A stretch of DNA of 64,000 bases from Clavelina lepadiformis (taxonomy: Eukaryota > Chordata > Ascidiacea > Aplousobranchia > Clavelinidae), in NCBI RefSeq assembly GCF_947623445.1, contig NC_135247.1, forward strand, positions 15,440,501-15,504,500, in the 5' to 3' direction. Positions 26,485-39,084 of the stretch are shown one piece after another. The notes beneath the pieces are model-generated. The model saw only the letters and a list, made by a program, of their open reading frames with translations, did no database searches and had not been told where the DNA came from. A program made the translations under genes and the position numbers. Within the stretch, counting starts at the first letter, position 1; each line of letters opens with the position of its first letter.

Positions 26485-29400
26485 TCAAGGCATTATCTAC
26501 TTTTGCTAATAGTTAACTTCATATAAAAGCTAGGTTATGTTTGTTTTTAGGCCTCAGGGTAGTTTTAAAAGCCAGAATTTATATATCGTAGGATAGTAAT
26601 TGATTTATTGGATAATTTTTAGGTAATTTATCAAAAGTTGCTTGCTCTGCTATGACTTGTCCCTGTGCCATTATTTCTTTAAAGGAATGTTCAGAGTTTC
26701 ATTTAAGCCCTTAATTTAATAATGACTGAGGCGGTCCTCAGTTTGACTTTTGTGATAAAGCAATCAACTTTTAATTATATTTATTTGATGGTTATCGTAA
26801 CTGTGGACCCTTGAGTGAATTATATCGCTTTGCTTTAGTCAATGTATATTTGCTCAGGGTTGTGGGTTAATTTGAAGGGATCTGCTCTATTATACCGCTA
26901 TTTTACCACAAACGGCATTAAAATATCAGGCCATTTTCGATAACTGGCAAAGATAAAGAAAAGCTCTGTGTTGAACATATGTGAGCTAACAATACGTTTC
27001 GACGTAGGCTCTTTTGTTATGTCACAATGTGCCGAAAGTGTATTGTGTGGAATGTTGGCTTAGATCAGAGATCTCAAGCACCGTGAGCAATGGATCGCCG
27101 AACGTTATTGAGTATCCCTTGTTTACGGACCAAGTAGTATTGCTTTGCTTGTGTGCTGTGACTTTGTTGTTTATTTGTCTCTGGATTTACCTCCGTTTTA
27201 TAGAGGCCAAAATGTTAACATGCTTACGAGTCACAAATGGAAACTGATTAGTTTATCCTTTTCGTACTAATATTATTGTTTTGAGTGCACAAAAAGTTAT
27301 TGAGTGGTGATGTGGGTTTCTATGAAAGCCAATTTCTGAATTTACAATCACATTTTGAAAAAATGGTGCTAACTCTTTCGTAACGCTACAGTACTCCAAA
27401 GTTGTGATTCTGTAGTAGCAACAGTATCCATCAAACAGTTTATAATTTACGCCGGATATTACTTTTAACCATTCAAACCAGATCGGACATTCAAGAAGTA
27501 CACGCCCATTCGGCACGCCACTCTCTCCTACCAATATTAATAACAATGGCTAGTTTTATGATGCTGGTGAAGAGCGATATATCTCTTACCGTACTCGACA
27601 TCGTAGCATTTGTGCCTCTCAGCTGGTTAGTTCCTAGTAACCGATGTCACATTGCGATAAACACGCGTTGTCAAGGGGTATATGTCGACTTATCCCCACC
27701 GAGCTAGTATTTGCGATGCAATATAACCGAGAAGAAATTGTCCACTTAACGGTGCTGGAAACTGTCGAAAGGTGTTGACAACTGTCATTCGGCCTGGATT
27801 ATCTTCGTACGTCAAAAAAGCCGCGCTATAGTGTGTACATATCAGCCACATCAGACAAAGAACAACTAATACCCAAGATTTCGCCTGGTAGCTCCCGCGA
27901 CGCCTAGCTAGCCTGTGTCATAAATGTCTTGTTGTATAACCTGACACAAATGCTAAATCGCTATTTCATGTCGGCGTTTGTCTGAACTTTTGCAAATATG
28001 AACGGGTAAACGGCAATGTGAGCCATAGTAACCATGGTATTCAAAATAGCAAGCCAACATTGCTTTTCGAAAGTTATTTGCTATTTTAAGCTATTGTGTA
28101 CTCGTTTGCCCCAGCAAAATGCCCTTGTTGTCATACAACAACGAGCACCGGATGAATCGTGCCAGTTGCAGTATGTAATGCTTTTCATGGGTCTGCCCGC
28201 AAATATTTGGTGCTTGCTCAATTGTAAGTCACTCCTGTTTAAATGCGTGTCGCGCACCCTTTTTCTTGCTTGTTTGCGTCACCGTTTGTTTTTATCAAAA
28301 ACGAAACGTGGGTCTTATGAATAGGTCAACGATCTTACCACAAGATTAGCTGAAGGTAAATAATGGATTCTAAGGCCAAGTAAAACGCGGAGTTTTGAAA
28401 ATTCCACCAATGTTAATAGTTTGTAATACACTTAATCACTTTGATATAATGTATATACTGTCGCTTAAGATTACATTTAAAAATTTGTTACAACCACGAA
28501 ATCGTTTAATCTTTAATCGCTTGGTAATCGTTACTTACCAAGCGGATTGACGTAGGTAGGTTTAACAAAGTGATATCTGTCGAGCTTTGCGGCCTGTTTT
28601 TGAAAGCTATGTGCGCTTAAAGGATCCACTTAAGTGCATTTGCCGTATGCGCGCCGAGTCGTCGTCCCATAATAACAATCTCATCCATGACCCGTTTACC
28701 GTTTCCACAGGTAACAAATATTCGCTTTTTGAAAAAGTTGCGTGAGGAGTTAATGGGTTTCAGCTGACCCAGCACCTCGCTTGGGTATTGTGGTTTTCAC
28801 TGATGTCACAGTAACCCGGTTATCATATTAGTAGACACTGTGGTTAGTGCAAAATAATGGTATTGAAAGCTTTGGCTGTTAATAGATTTATTCACGCTAT
28901 TGTTGATATAAGCGTTTAATATCTCGTGGGTTCTCAGGTATAGATCAGGCGAAACAACCACATTGCGTATGTATGATTTTTTCTATCCTACCGCCCAATA
29001 TGTTACATTCTTTCCAGTAAATTGTTAGAGTTGCAAACGATATTACAAGTACTGTATTACCAGCTTGGATTCCCGTTAAGTATGCTGGTCTCAGGAGATG
29101 ACTTGCGGTATTTTTGGAGCCCGCCGCTGACTTTATTACTTTTTGACAATTGTGCGCAACTATACAGTTGTCTCTGTTGATTTTTTGGCACCTGCGATAT
29201 CGTGATATTTCTTATCATTTTTATTTAACGGCGACCGCGACAATGATTTAGAATTGAACGAGCACAAGTTATAATGAATTTCTCTCGCTAAAACCTGGTA
29301 ATTTGCTCTTATTTTTATCGTTGTTAAGGCGTCGACGTCACCTTGACTCATGACCGTAACTGAATTTTAGATACGGAGACCCCATGGCAACAGCCAGCTC

Positions 29401-32271
29401 TCATTATTTGCGCAATAAAAGATCTTTTTGATCTGAAAAAAGGCATTGTTAAAATTGAAGCGTAGACCTTAAGCAAATTTGGTGGAATCAAAATCAAACA
29501 AATTAGCGAGATGAAAACCAAGATTCGAAGTACAATTAGTGATATTGCGATTTGAATATCGGAGTTTGTTTCAAAAGTTTTCTGAACTCTTCAAACATAC
29601 CGCGACTTTAGCTATACATTTTGTGTTGTTGTGATTACAATAAACTCCGTTTTGCAGAACACAGGCGTCTATCTTTAAATCTAGCTGTATTACAAACAGA
29701 TTTTTCAATGGAAACGCAAATTCAGCCTACGATTAAATTTTTCTTTTTTGATTTTGTTACCGCCTGTGGGTATTTGCTTTGGATTTGTAAACAATTATAA
29801 CCTTATAACTATGTACATTCTGCGTTGGGTTACATTTTAGCGATTTGTACGCTGTTGTTTTTGTGTGCTTTTGTGTGCTGACGACAGATTCAAACTTCCG
29901 TCCGTTGTTTTTTTTTCTTCTTGTCTTGGTGTTTTTGTGTATTTAACGTTTATCATAGTCGAAGTATACCAGATTTTTATCTTTTCTCATATCTCGTTTT
30001 GCTTCGTGATATAGAGCAGTTTAAAGGATACTGCTGTGTGATTGTGATATTTGATAACAGAAAATATTTTCATAAACGACTTTTTGAGTTCTTCTATTTT
30101 TTTCCTAGAACCTGTTACCCATGCTTACCGGAAATCCTCTCTCCAATTCTTCGTCTCCGGCTCCGGATCAAAAGTCCCACGGAAAAGACGGGCTTGGTTC
30201 ACAATTACGTCACAAATTTCCAACTCACCACAGATTGCCCAACATTTAAAATGGTGACGCTAAAGACAAACACATCTGTTTCGCTTCCCAAAGCAAACGG
30301 AAAATTTATAAAAACGACCACAATCTTAGACTCAGAGAAAAATCAGGTTAAAGTATGGACTGTACACCTTTAACCGTCGGTTCAGAGCTCTGGCATATGG
30401 CTGTCTATTATTTCGGCCAAACATTACACTTCAATGCACTCGCAAATTGTCACATCTGTGCCCCCGCAAACAAAGAGATTGATATTTTCGGCAAATAAAT
30501 CGATTTTAAGTGGATGGCCCCCGGTGGCGAACAATCTCCCGCAGAATAAGCAAGTATGGCCCATCATGACAGGTTTCTCTGGCCGCTTTGAAGACCTACC
30601 TCCTTGACTCACAGGCTTGTGAGCCCCGCTAGTGTTAAATATCACGCAAAGATAATTAATAGATCTTGCATATAGAGACCAAGTAGTCACTTTGAATCGG
30701 TTCATATTTATCTGTTGCTTTCACCGCTGCGTCACCTCGCGGTTACGGTGCGCCAACAATTATTATGTTTCTTCATTTGTATTAGTACGGTGTATTAGAA
30801 TGATATTTTGGAAACCTTTTTACTCCGTTAATGATGATTTCTTTTCGCTTATGCGAATTTTGTTTTCAGTTTTGTTCATTCCAATATGGCGTATAAGGTG
30901 TTGTACTCACCCATTCTCTCCTTCAACCGTATTATTTTGTACACCCTAGCACACACACAAGAATCATAGAATTCTCAGGCATTTACACAACTTGTGTTTT
31001 CATAAGCAACAGTTAATTCGCAAATAACAACAGGGCGCATACTGGATCAACTGCCATTGCAAGACGGTTTTATTATCACGTAGTGTTAGCCTTTCTTTGG
31101 TCTATTTTTTCTATTTTTTGGTCTGATGTTTTAGATAATTTTGCTACAGGAACAGGGTTTACAGATTGCTTTGGTAAATTCAATGAAGCAAACGTTTTGA
31201 AAGTACCAATTTGATTGATGTTTTAATTTTTTTCATTACCCCAATATTTGTTGTGTTATTTTCTTCACGTCACGTTGGAATGTAGGCTATTCAGTAACTT
31301 GAACAGGTTATCGTTTGATGACTTGGTTTTGGCTGCTAATATTAGTTTTGTTGTCGATAGATAAGCAACACCTTGATAATTTGCACTCTTGGCTTGCACC
31401 ATCAGTATTTCTTGCCACTTGTGACGCAATAGAGGTTCTTCATATGCTCGGCCAACCGCTTTCTGTAGAATCCCAAAACTTACATTTTTCTTTTTTTGTT
31501 TTGCAATCGGTTCATTCTTTTCTTGTTCAAGCTTTGATGCATTTTTTCGATCGAGCATCGAAGCACCGACGCGCACCTAGATTTATAGTAATGTTAATAG
31601 TTTACTTTGTAGTTTCTCGGTAGAATGATATCATGTTTGTATAAAATTTTATGTTGCCGATTTACTATCAGTTTAGTTTGTTTCTTTTTTGACCGTATAA
31701 CCGGCCCAGATCGGGCATTTTGTTTATACCGACTGAATCAAAACTGGTTTCTATGGGAAGAACCCTTGGTTTTGTTCACTCACCCCAAACAATGTAAATT
31801 TTCTGGGGTTGCAGGTTGGTTTCATGTCTCAAATTAAAGTGACAATCAGTGAACAAATGGCGAGTTCACAGTGCTTTTGTCCGTTTATCTTTTTAATGAC
31901 GTTCAGTTGTTGTGTTTTGATAAATATTTTCTTATTTCTTCAACGCTCCATTATATGCGTAACTCACAACATTTTATCGATGTTTTAGCTTTTGTTACTG
32001 TCGTTTATATCTGCTGGCATAACTAATTACGCCTTTTAAAAACATGAACGTTTCAATATGTCCCTGCTTGCTTTTTTATCTTTAGGAATGGGAGTCATGA
32101 AAAGCAAAAACTAAGGCAGGTAGATTTCCCTTTTAAAAATTATTACATTTTGCAACAAATTCTTTCATACAGCAACACTTACACAGGCAGCACTATAGTC
32201 ACGAAACATAAAAATGGCAGTGAAATTTGCATCATCCAGTAGAAAGACAAAATCTGTACATCCACTCAAGG
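26485..32271. other. Spacer between convergent CDKL and adhesion GPCR genes
   Basis: Presumed 3'UTRs of the flanking genes lie at its ends; ATTAAA at 26917-26922 is a weak candidate polyadenylation signal for the kinase. Several ORFs of 60-150 codons occur (for example 29921-30373 plus, 30424-30705 minus, 31265-31576 minus). None has family motifs, and exon-like borders did not link them into a gene. I see nothing else I can support. Confidence 0.6.
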
Positions 32272-35200
32272 TCATTTGAAGACGGAAGGAGCCCGTTTTA
32301 CTGAAAGTCCGCTGCGTGACGATGAAAGATCTGATTCTTTTGTTGTTCCACTGCTAGTCGGACGAAGCTTTGACCCGTTTACATGTTTCATACGCTTGTC
32401 TTTAGCGCCTGGCGTCATCCGCGAGATGGAGCTGGAGGTGTTTTTCGTCCGGCAGCAACGCAGACGACGACGTAGGGCGTTCATCCACGTCGTTCTGACT
32501 GTGCGATGACGCACACAAAATATAACAAATATAGAGAAACCCTGAAATATAAAAAACACACACTATGTGACCAATTGACATTGAAGCAAGTCTCTCACTG
32601 GACGTGGATTTAGGTGTCGTCGTTTTACGGATGTAATCACGCAAGAATACGAGAAGAGAAAAAATTTGTAGCACTGATTCGGTAGTCTTGCTCAAATTTG
32701 TTTGAAACGACATTTAAGCCTTTCAAGAAGTCTAGAACCAATCATTCGCTGGCTTAGTGGTTACAAGGTAGACTACAATGCATTGTTCACTAAACCGTTT
32801 GTCGTCAAGTTCTTTATCACATACCATGTATTATACCAAGTTAACTTGAAATGAGGATATTTGGCAGTGAAAAATATCAAGAAAATATCTCTATCACTAC
32901 CAAAAATTTGAATTTTGATTATTTTGAGACAGACACTTTATGCCAACAAAAACAATAACCCTTCTACAATTGAAGTCTGGCCAAAAACAAGCGAAGTTTT
33001 GCTTACTTGTGTTGAGTTGAAAATGGCATGCAATCCTTGCATGACGGTAAGAAAGACAGGGTCAGTGCTTATCATGGCCAAGAAACCGAATGTCCAGGAA
33101 ATACCGAGAAGTGCTGTCATGGTGACGGCGTTGTTCAATTGCCGCTTTGCACTTTGTTTTCTGGCAGTCGACTGTATCTAAAAGACACGACAATGGCAAT
33201 TACTAGTAACCGACCACAAGCAAAGGCATTGACCTCACAAATCAAATATTTTACTGACTGCTATGAGCTCGCGCTTGGACGTTTTACCTTGCTTCGACCT
33301 TTAGTTATTGCAAAAAGCACGAAACAGAAGGAGAGACAATTGAAGACGAATATGAGACCAACAGGTAAAAGAAACCCATAATAAAAAGCATTTCCCCATG
33401 GCCAGCAGGCATCTGATCCAACATAAGTCGACTGCCAATCTATAGAACATTGCAATGTTTTAGGTCTGAATTTGGTAACGCCATTAAAGTATGCCTATCA
33501 CCATTTTGGACAAATCAGCACATACCAATGTCGTAATGCGTTGAATGGTTATTTACAGCCTGAACGGTGACATTCAAATGCCACAAGGTCCTTTCGTTGC
33601 TTTTATGAGAGAAAAAATAGAGACTTCCGTTTCTAGCAACAGATTATATCTTTAAATTGACAAAAATATACTTTTTAAGAATATCGGGAAAAATCTATAA
33701 AGTAATACACGTTCCCACAACGTATATCTATACATGTCTGTTGAGTAAAAAAATGTGAGAAAATTGTGCAAAATATCACCTAGCAAAGTTGCGACTCAAG
33801 TCGATGTCCAGATAGAACAGCGATAGTCCTGCCGAGATCAACACTATCAGTGCCGGTGCTCCGTATGCAAACAATGATGCTTTCTTTGTGTAATTATTTA
33901 CGGTTCTTGAGTCCATTACTTTAATATAAAAGAAAAAATATTGGAATTTTAGAAACATTGTTGTACGTGCGAAATTACATTTAATTGTTTATTTACTTAT
34001 TCTCGTTTCGACTGATTCATTTGCTGAAAACAAGCTACTTAGGTGAAAAGTGACTTGCTTCCATAACATTCAAATAAATGAAATGGAGCACCGACCTTTA
34101 ACAAGCAGACCGTACATGGTGTATCCTTCTACCGCCATCCAGCACCAAGCACAGAGCCAGAAGTAATGCAGGAATGCAGCTGCAAAGGCACATATCAGGA
34201 AGTGCTCGGTGGCTCGAACGCCCATCAAGAAGATCGAGTAAGCGAAGAGTAACGAAAGGGACAAATTGATTAGGACTTTCTGTGGCTTGCGTTGTCTAAG
34301 ATTGCTGCAAAATTAAAAAGCAGAGTCACATCTGGCGCATCTGCAACGCCATGGCAGAATATGACCGTACAAAAGTTGTAGGTCGCGAATTGCTTTTAAA
34401 TGGTGATTAATTGCTGCAACAATTTAATGCCCCTTAACGCAAGTGTCATCTAATTATCCCCGTGCCAACACCCTCCAACTCACTTGAACGACATGTGTAT
34501 AACGATTGTAAGAAAAAGTCCTAAAATTGAAAGAAGGCAACCAACGTCACTGACAATCCCGATCAAATTCTTGTGAAAAAATTGCATGGTGTCCGATTCT
34601 TTAAACTCATTTGCTTTATTTCCTGCTTCTTGACGATGTAAATCCTGTTTTTCAATAAAAGATTTGGTGAAATCAGTTATTGGATCAATGCCATACTGGT
34701 TTGGAGGCGTTTCCAAAATGGCCTCGATGTAGCCACAGTTTCCAAACACCAGGGTTTATGATTCACGGATTCATGTTTTGACCATCATAGAAATTATATA
34801 AATACACTAGTATAGGAACTTTGGCGCACATGCCAGACACAGCGGACATGAAAAGAGCTGTTGCAACCGTTTGAAGTTCCTGGAATAATCTACGGTTTCC
34901 ATATTTGGTTTAAAAAGTTCCAATGTTGGAAAGCGCCCAATGCGTTGAAAACGATTTTATATTTTTTCACCAAATGTCCACATATTTACACTAAAATGGC
35001 GACTCTCTTGGCAAGGCTACACAGAGTAACGGCACCTCTGAGTATGTTATTGACCTCAATAAAAAATACAACAAACTCCCAACATGGAAATATGAAAATA
35101 GCAATAGTATATTTCTGTACTTCCTTTGTGGCCAAACCTGGCGGCAGCAAGGCCAAGCCCCACGAAACTTAGAAGTGGCGAATTATGTACATTATTTCAC

Positions 35201-38200
35201 AGAGATTATTTTTTTTCCAAAACACCCAAATTTTCTCTGCGGATTTGAAAGTATCTTTGTCACGTTATACGGCCTGCAAGCTGCAGCATATACTAGCTTC
35301 TACCAAAATGTAAAGTTAATGAGAAAGAATGGTACTCACCACGAGAATGGCAAAGTTAGTAAGATGAGAGCATCGACACACAAAAGTATCTTCCCCATCT
35401 TGTTGTAACTTACATCCTTGTTCAGACCAGTCGCTGGAACTGAAGTCCCAAAACCCGCAAGTCAAGTGCTCGGTGGCATTATCAAACTATACAGTAAGTT
35501 TAAGTAATATAGTTAAGAATCGACAACGCTTTCCTCGTTTTCCAACAGAGAATCGATCACAAAATTCGTAAATTCACCTGAATATCACTTTTGTTCATTT
35601 TGAAGGATATTGGTTCAGCAAGCTTAGTGTGTTCTTTTAATCCCGAAATACTGGCGGATATGACCTACAAATGTCAGCAGCAATATGTATATCACAAACA
35701 CTCGCAGGGAATAGTTACAAAGCTGATGATTTGCTACAATTTGCTCTAAAATGTTTTAAAGTATTCCCCCAGATGGTTACAGTTCACACCTGGTCTGTTC
35801 GGAAAGTTGACGAACGGAATAGGAAACTGGTCTTGTGAAGAACAAACCCGACTCTGGCGTGTGATCTATTGTGTTTGCTTGTTACGCCCTGGATAGATGA
35901 AATCGGGATGTCAAATGACAGGGAGGATTCTTTGTCGACAAAGGAAAGACTTTGGTTTAAAAGGGGACCTATCAAAGACAAAATGGAAGGTTTAATGCGG
36001 TGGTGAATATTTGAAGTCAAAAGCAATTTTTTCTCAGTCTGAACTTGACTGATTGCGGAAGCATTGCTCTTATTTAGGAAGCAATGTAAAGTTTTAAACC
36101 CAAATTTCGTTAATTGTTATAAATATAGCAAGGTGAATTACAAACTATGCATCGGTCCATAAATAAATAATAATCAATTGGTTGCATTAAACGATTTTGA
36201 AGTTACAATTATTGAAAACAACGCGCAGTCATCAAAGTGATGATATATTGCGAATCGCATAATGACAAAATGACAACTCGGATTACAGGCGATGGCGATT
36301 TTTTAAAGAAAAGCAAAGAAAACCTAAAGCCACATTCTACCTCCCTGGCACTTAAAACAAAACCGCAAAGCTAAAGATTGCCAGGAATTGAGGGAGATGA
36401 AAATAGATTCTCATGCTACGTAACAGCAAAGCGTGCGAACTGGATAAACGTAGACTGCTGTAGTAGACCGGGAGGGTGTGAAAAGCCTATTCTCAAAACG
36501 ATCAAGTCGGCAGTTAAACAACAAAATTTACATTTTGGCGTAAACGATGATGTAGGTCAGAAATGCAATACTACTTCCTACAACAACCTGCCGTCTGTGT
36601 TATTTTTATTATACCTTAATATTAACAATCATTAACCTTTGTTTAATTTAGAATTTCATTCCAAGAAAAAGCATATTGCGTCAAAAAGAATCTACTATAT
36701 AATTGTCATTTAATTTGTAATTGCGTAATATGTCGTAGTTTTCCGTAAAAAGACCTGGTACAATTAAGACAAACAGCAGCACAGTGTTTTAAATTTACAA
36801 AATGCTGTCACACAAGTGACCTTGTTTGCAAAATTTGATCAGCTAAAAATTAAGTTTTTTAATTTACCGTTTTCGTTCATTTTGACGTCATGGACTTCCA
36901 CCACGAAGTTAGAAGTCGTGACGTTTAAACTTCCAGACGCAGGTAGCTGAACTTTATCCACCAAGACATCTATGGTGTCCACTATGGCTGAGAGGAATTG
37001 CTCACTTGCTTGTCGGACGCCCGAGTTTGACGTCGCAGACAATGACGTCATTAGGTTATCGGCTTTGGCGGTAACGTCATGGAATTCGATGGGAGAAATC
37101 TATTGTTAAGGTGTTTAAGAAAAGGTTCATTTGGGGTTTTAATACTAGTTTGTTTACCAGAAAAATATCAAGCAAATCGCCTATCAGGAAATTGTTGAAC
37201 TTCCATGATGATGGTGTGAAAGTACTTGTAGGACCTCACAAAGCGCTAAACGTGGTTAAATAATGTACGGCTATGATACATCACGAAATGCATTGCAGAT
37301 GTTAATGCTATTGTTATGCCAACGCACCCGATCATTTGACAATATGAAGAGCTTTTGAAAACCTCTTCAACAAATAGCGATCTGTAAAACCACCTATTAA
37401 GCTATTAAAACGAAACAAAGAGTTACCATGGATTGATTTTGTTTAATGTTCATCATTTCTTTCAATAAACCTTCAACCAATTTCTGTGTTTCGTTGCTTG
37501 AAGCTGTGCCGCTTGTTGGTTTTACTTCCTAAAAACACGATAGTTTTAAGAACTGAAGTAAACGACACACTCTTGCGATCAAGAATTTCTAACCTGCATT
37601 GTAACTTCTGGCGCTGGAGCCGGTGCCGTCGTAGTAGAACCGTTTGGTTTCTAGAAAGATACTCATACTATAATTACAGAAGGGATTATAATAAAATCCC
37701 AAGTTGATCAAACTTAACAACGCATCAAAACTTACGTTTGATACCTTTATTACTGAGCCATTGCAAGGTTTCGTTGTAAGATTAAAAGTGTCGTACACTA
37801 CCCAGTTCCGTAGCTTGATGCATTTAACCTTAGCCAGAGGAAGACCTGAAAGTAAGTAGTAGTTTGTTTTTGATGCGTTTAAACAAACCAATACCGTAAA
37901 ATGTACAATTGTTAACTTGTTACCTGTTTTCTCACATTTCTCCAGAGATTCGGAAGTCTGACCAACGTTGGCTGCGGGAAAATGGACGATAATTCCTTCT
38001 CCTTCGGACGTCAGGCCTATCATAATCTGCATTCTCTCGCAAATGTCTAAAATCAAAGTTGCAGGCTACACTTTTCTTTTGGGAATTTGGTATCAAACAA
38101 TAGGCTACTAACATAAATTTTTCATCATTCTGGGAGCCTTTATTAAAACGGTGTTTATACCAACCAAGGTATCTAACTGGTTGAGCATCGATTGTCAAAT

Positions 38201-38268
38201 TTACCTTCTGAAGTGCCGATCGCTGCTCCCCAAATAGCCGTTAAAACGAGGCCTGAATACCAGAACAT
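32272..38268 (-). CDS. Adhesion G protein-coupled receptor with GAIN/GPS domain
   Basis: Exons: 38205-38268, 37924-38046, 37736-37845, 37594-37650, 37427-37528, 36868-37099, 35790-35968, 35578-35664, 35340-35486, 34484-34644, 34096-34304, 33780-33918, 33288-33465, 33007-33177, 32272-32541; 742 aa, phases consistent. Signal peptide at 1-20; then a small four-cysteine region resembling a degenerate HormR-like domain (FPAANVGQT...C...C...W...C); a Thr/Pro/Ala linker; a GAIN domain; and the GPS in exon 9, with CGFWDF, two further cysteine pairs and HLT (359-361), so autocleavage between L360 and T361 is expected. Seven membrane segments follow (TM1 from about 395; FLHYFWLCAWCWMAVEGY in TM3; GISWTFGFLAM in TM6). 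The basic, Ser-rich tail is about 75 aa. No EGF, LRR, pentraxin or lectin module is seen. Subfamily unresolved; TM sequence is loosely ADGRG-like. The exon 10 acceptor (stalk start) is the least certain boundary. Confidence 0.88.
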
Positions 38269-39084
38269 CGTGTCTAGGTACATTTCACACAATTACAGAA
38301 TTTAGATCTATCAATTAGACTGAAACACAACTGAAATGCCGACATACATTTTGTTGCGGTAGTTATCTACTTCAAAAGAAAAAAAGCAACTCGTGGGAAT
38401 CTGACAAGATCACGTGATCCAGTTTTTTTTTTGCGACAGCGCACCCCTGCCAGCCAAGGCCGGCGGAATTCCAACACTTGCCCACGATTGACGTAAAGCA
38501 TTCAGGTGTAATCCAGCAAGTTTGATCGGGCACAGGATATGACTTAGACCCAGCCGGGCGGAAGCAATTGGAACCAATGCAATAGCAATGGAAAGAGTCA
38601 GATGGAAGTTAAGTTGGTAGACATTTGGGACTTTTATTGTGTTTGAACGCATGAGAAACTCTTTTAGCACAAAGGAAATCTGAAAACAGTAATGGAGGAG
38701 AATAATAGCGGCTTAAAATACGTGTAATTTTATGGTGCCGACTTACCTACTAAACCTAACGAATTAATATGCGTGAACATATGCACATAAAAAAGCTGTC
38801 AATTAATTTTACCATAAAAAATTCCCAAATCATATTTGGGTGTAACATAAATTGCCAACCACAAACATAAAAAAACATGACATAAAATAACAAACATAAC
38901 ATTTATTGCAAAATTACTTTCTAATGCAAATACGTTACATCTAAAAAAGGACACTTTTTAGCTATATCGGGCGAAAAAAGGTGCAAACATTTCTAGGGCA
39001 ACTTCCGCAAGGTTGCGCCTCAAAACAAATTACAACAGCGAAATAGGTCGAAACTGCGTAAATCAACCACAAAAACGCTCAAAA
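38269..39084. other. Spacer between adhesion GPCR 5' end and PIGG 3' end
   Basis: Includes the presumed GPCR promoter/5'UTR and PIGG 3'UTR. A poly(T) run at about 38421-38433 borders a locally GC-richer patch (38434-38560); on the minus strand this looks like a GC-richer sequence ending in poly(A), as a retroposed fragment would, but I could not identify it. An 86-codon minus-strand ORF crosses it and is probably fortuitous. Confidence 0.5.
38902..38907 (-). terminator. PIGG: Candidate polyadenylation signal of PIGG
   Basis: AATAAA on the minus strand, about 178 bases downstream of the PIGG stop codon at 39085-39087, in AT-rich sequence. Confidence 0.55.

Noticed and set aside
27014..27247. 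77-codon plus-strand ORF with a hydrophobic stretch
   Set aside because: No splice or family support; a hydrophobic run is expected by chance in T-rich sequence.
27253..27661. Possible minus-strand gene: short ATG segment with a good GTAAGA donor near 27592, followed by a 97-codon ORF
   Set aside because: No combination of the donor and nearby acceptors joins the two in frame without an early stop, and no family motif is present.
31265..31576. 103-codon minus-strand ORF
   Set aside because: Lys-rich translation of an AT-rich spacer; no motif, no linked exons.
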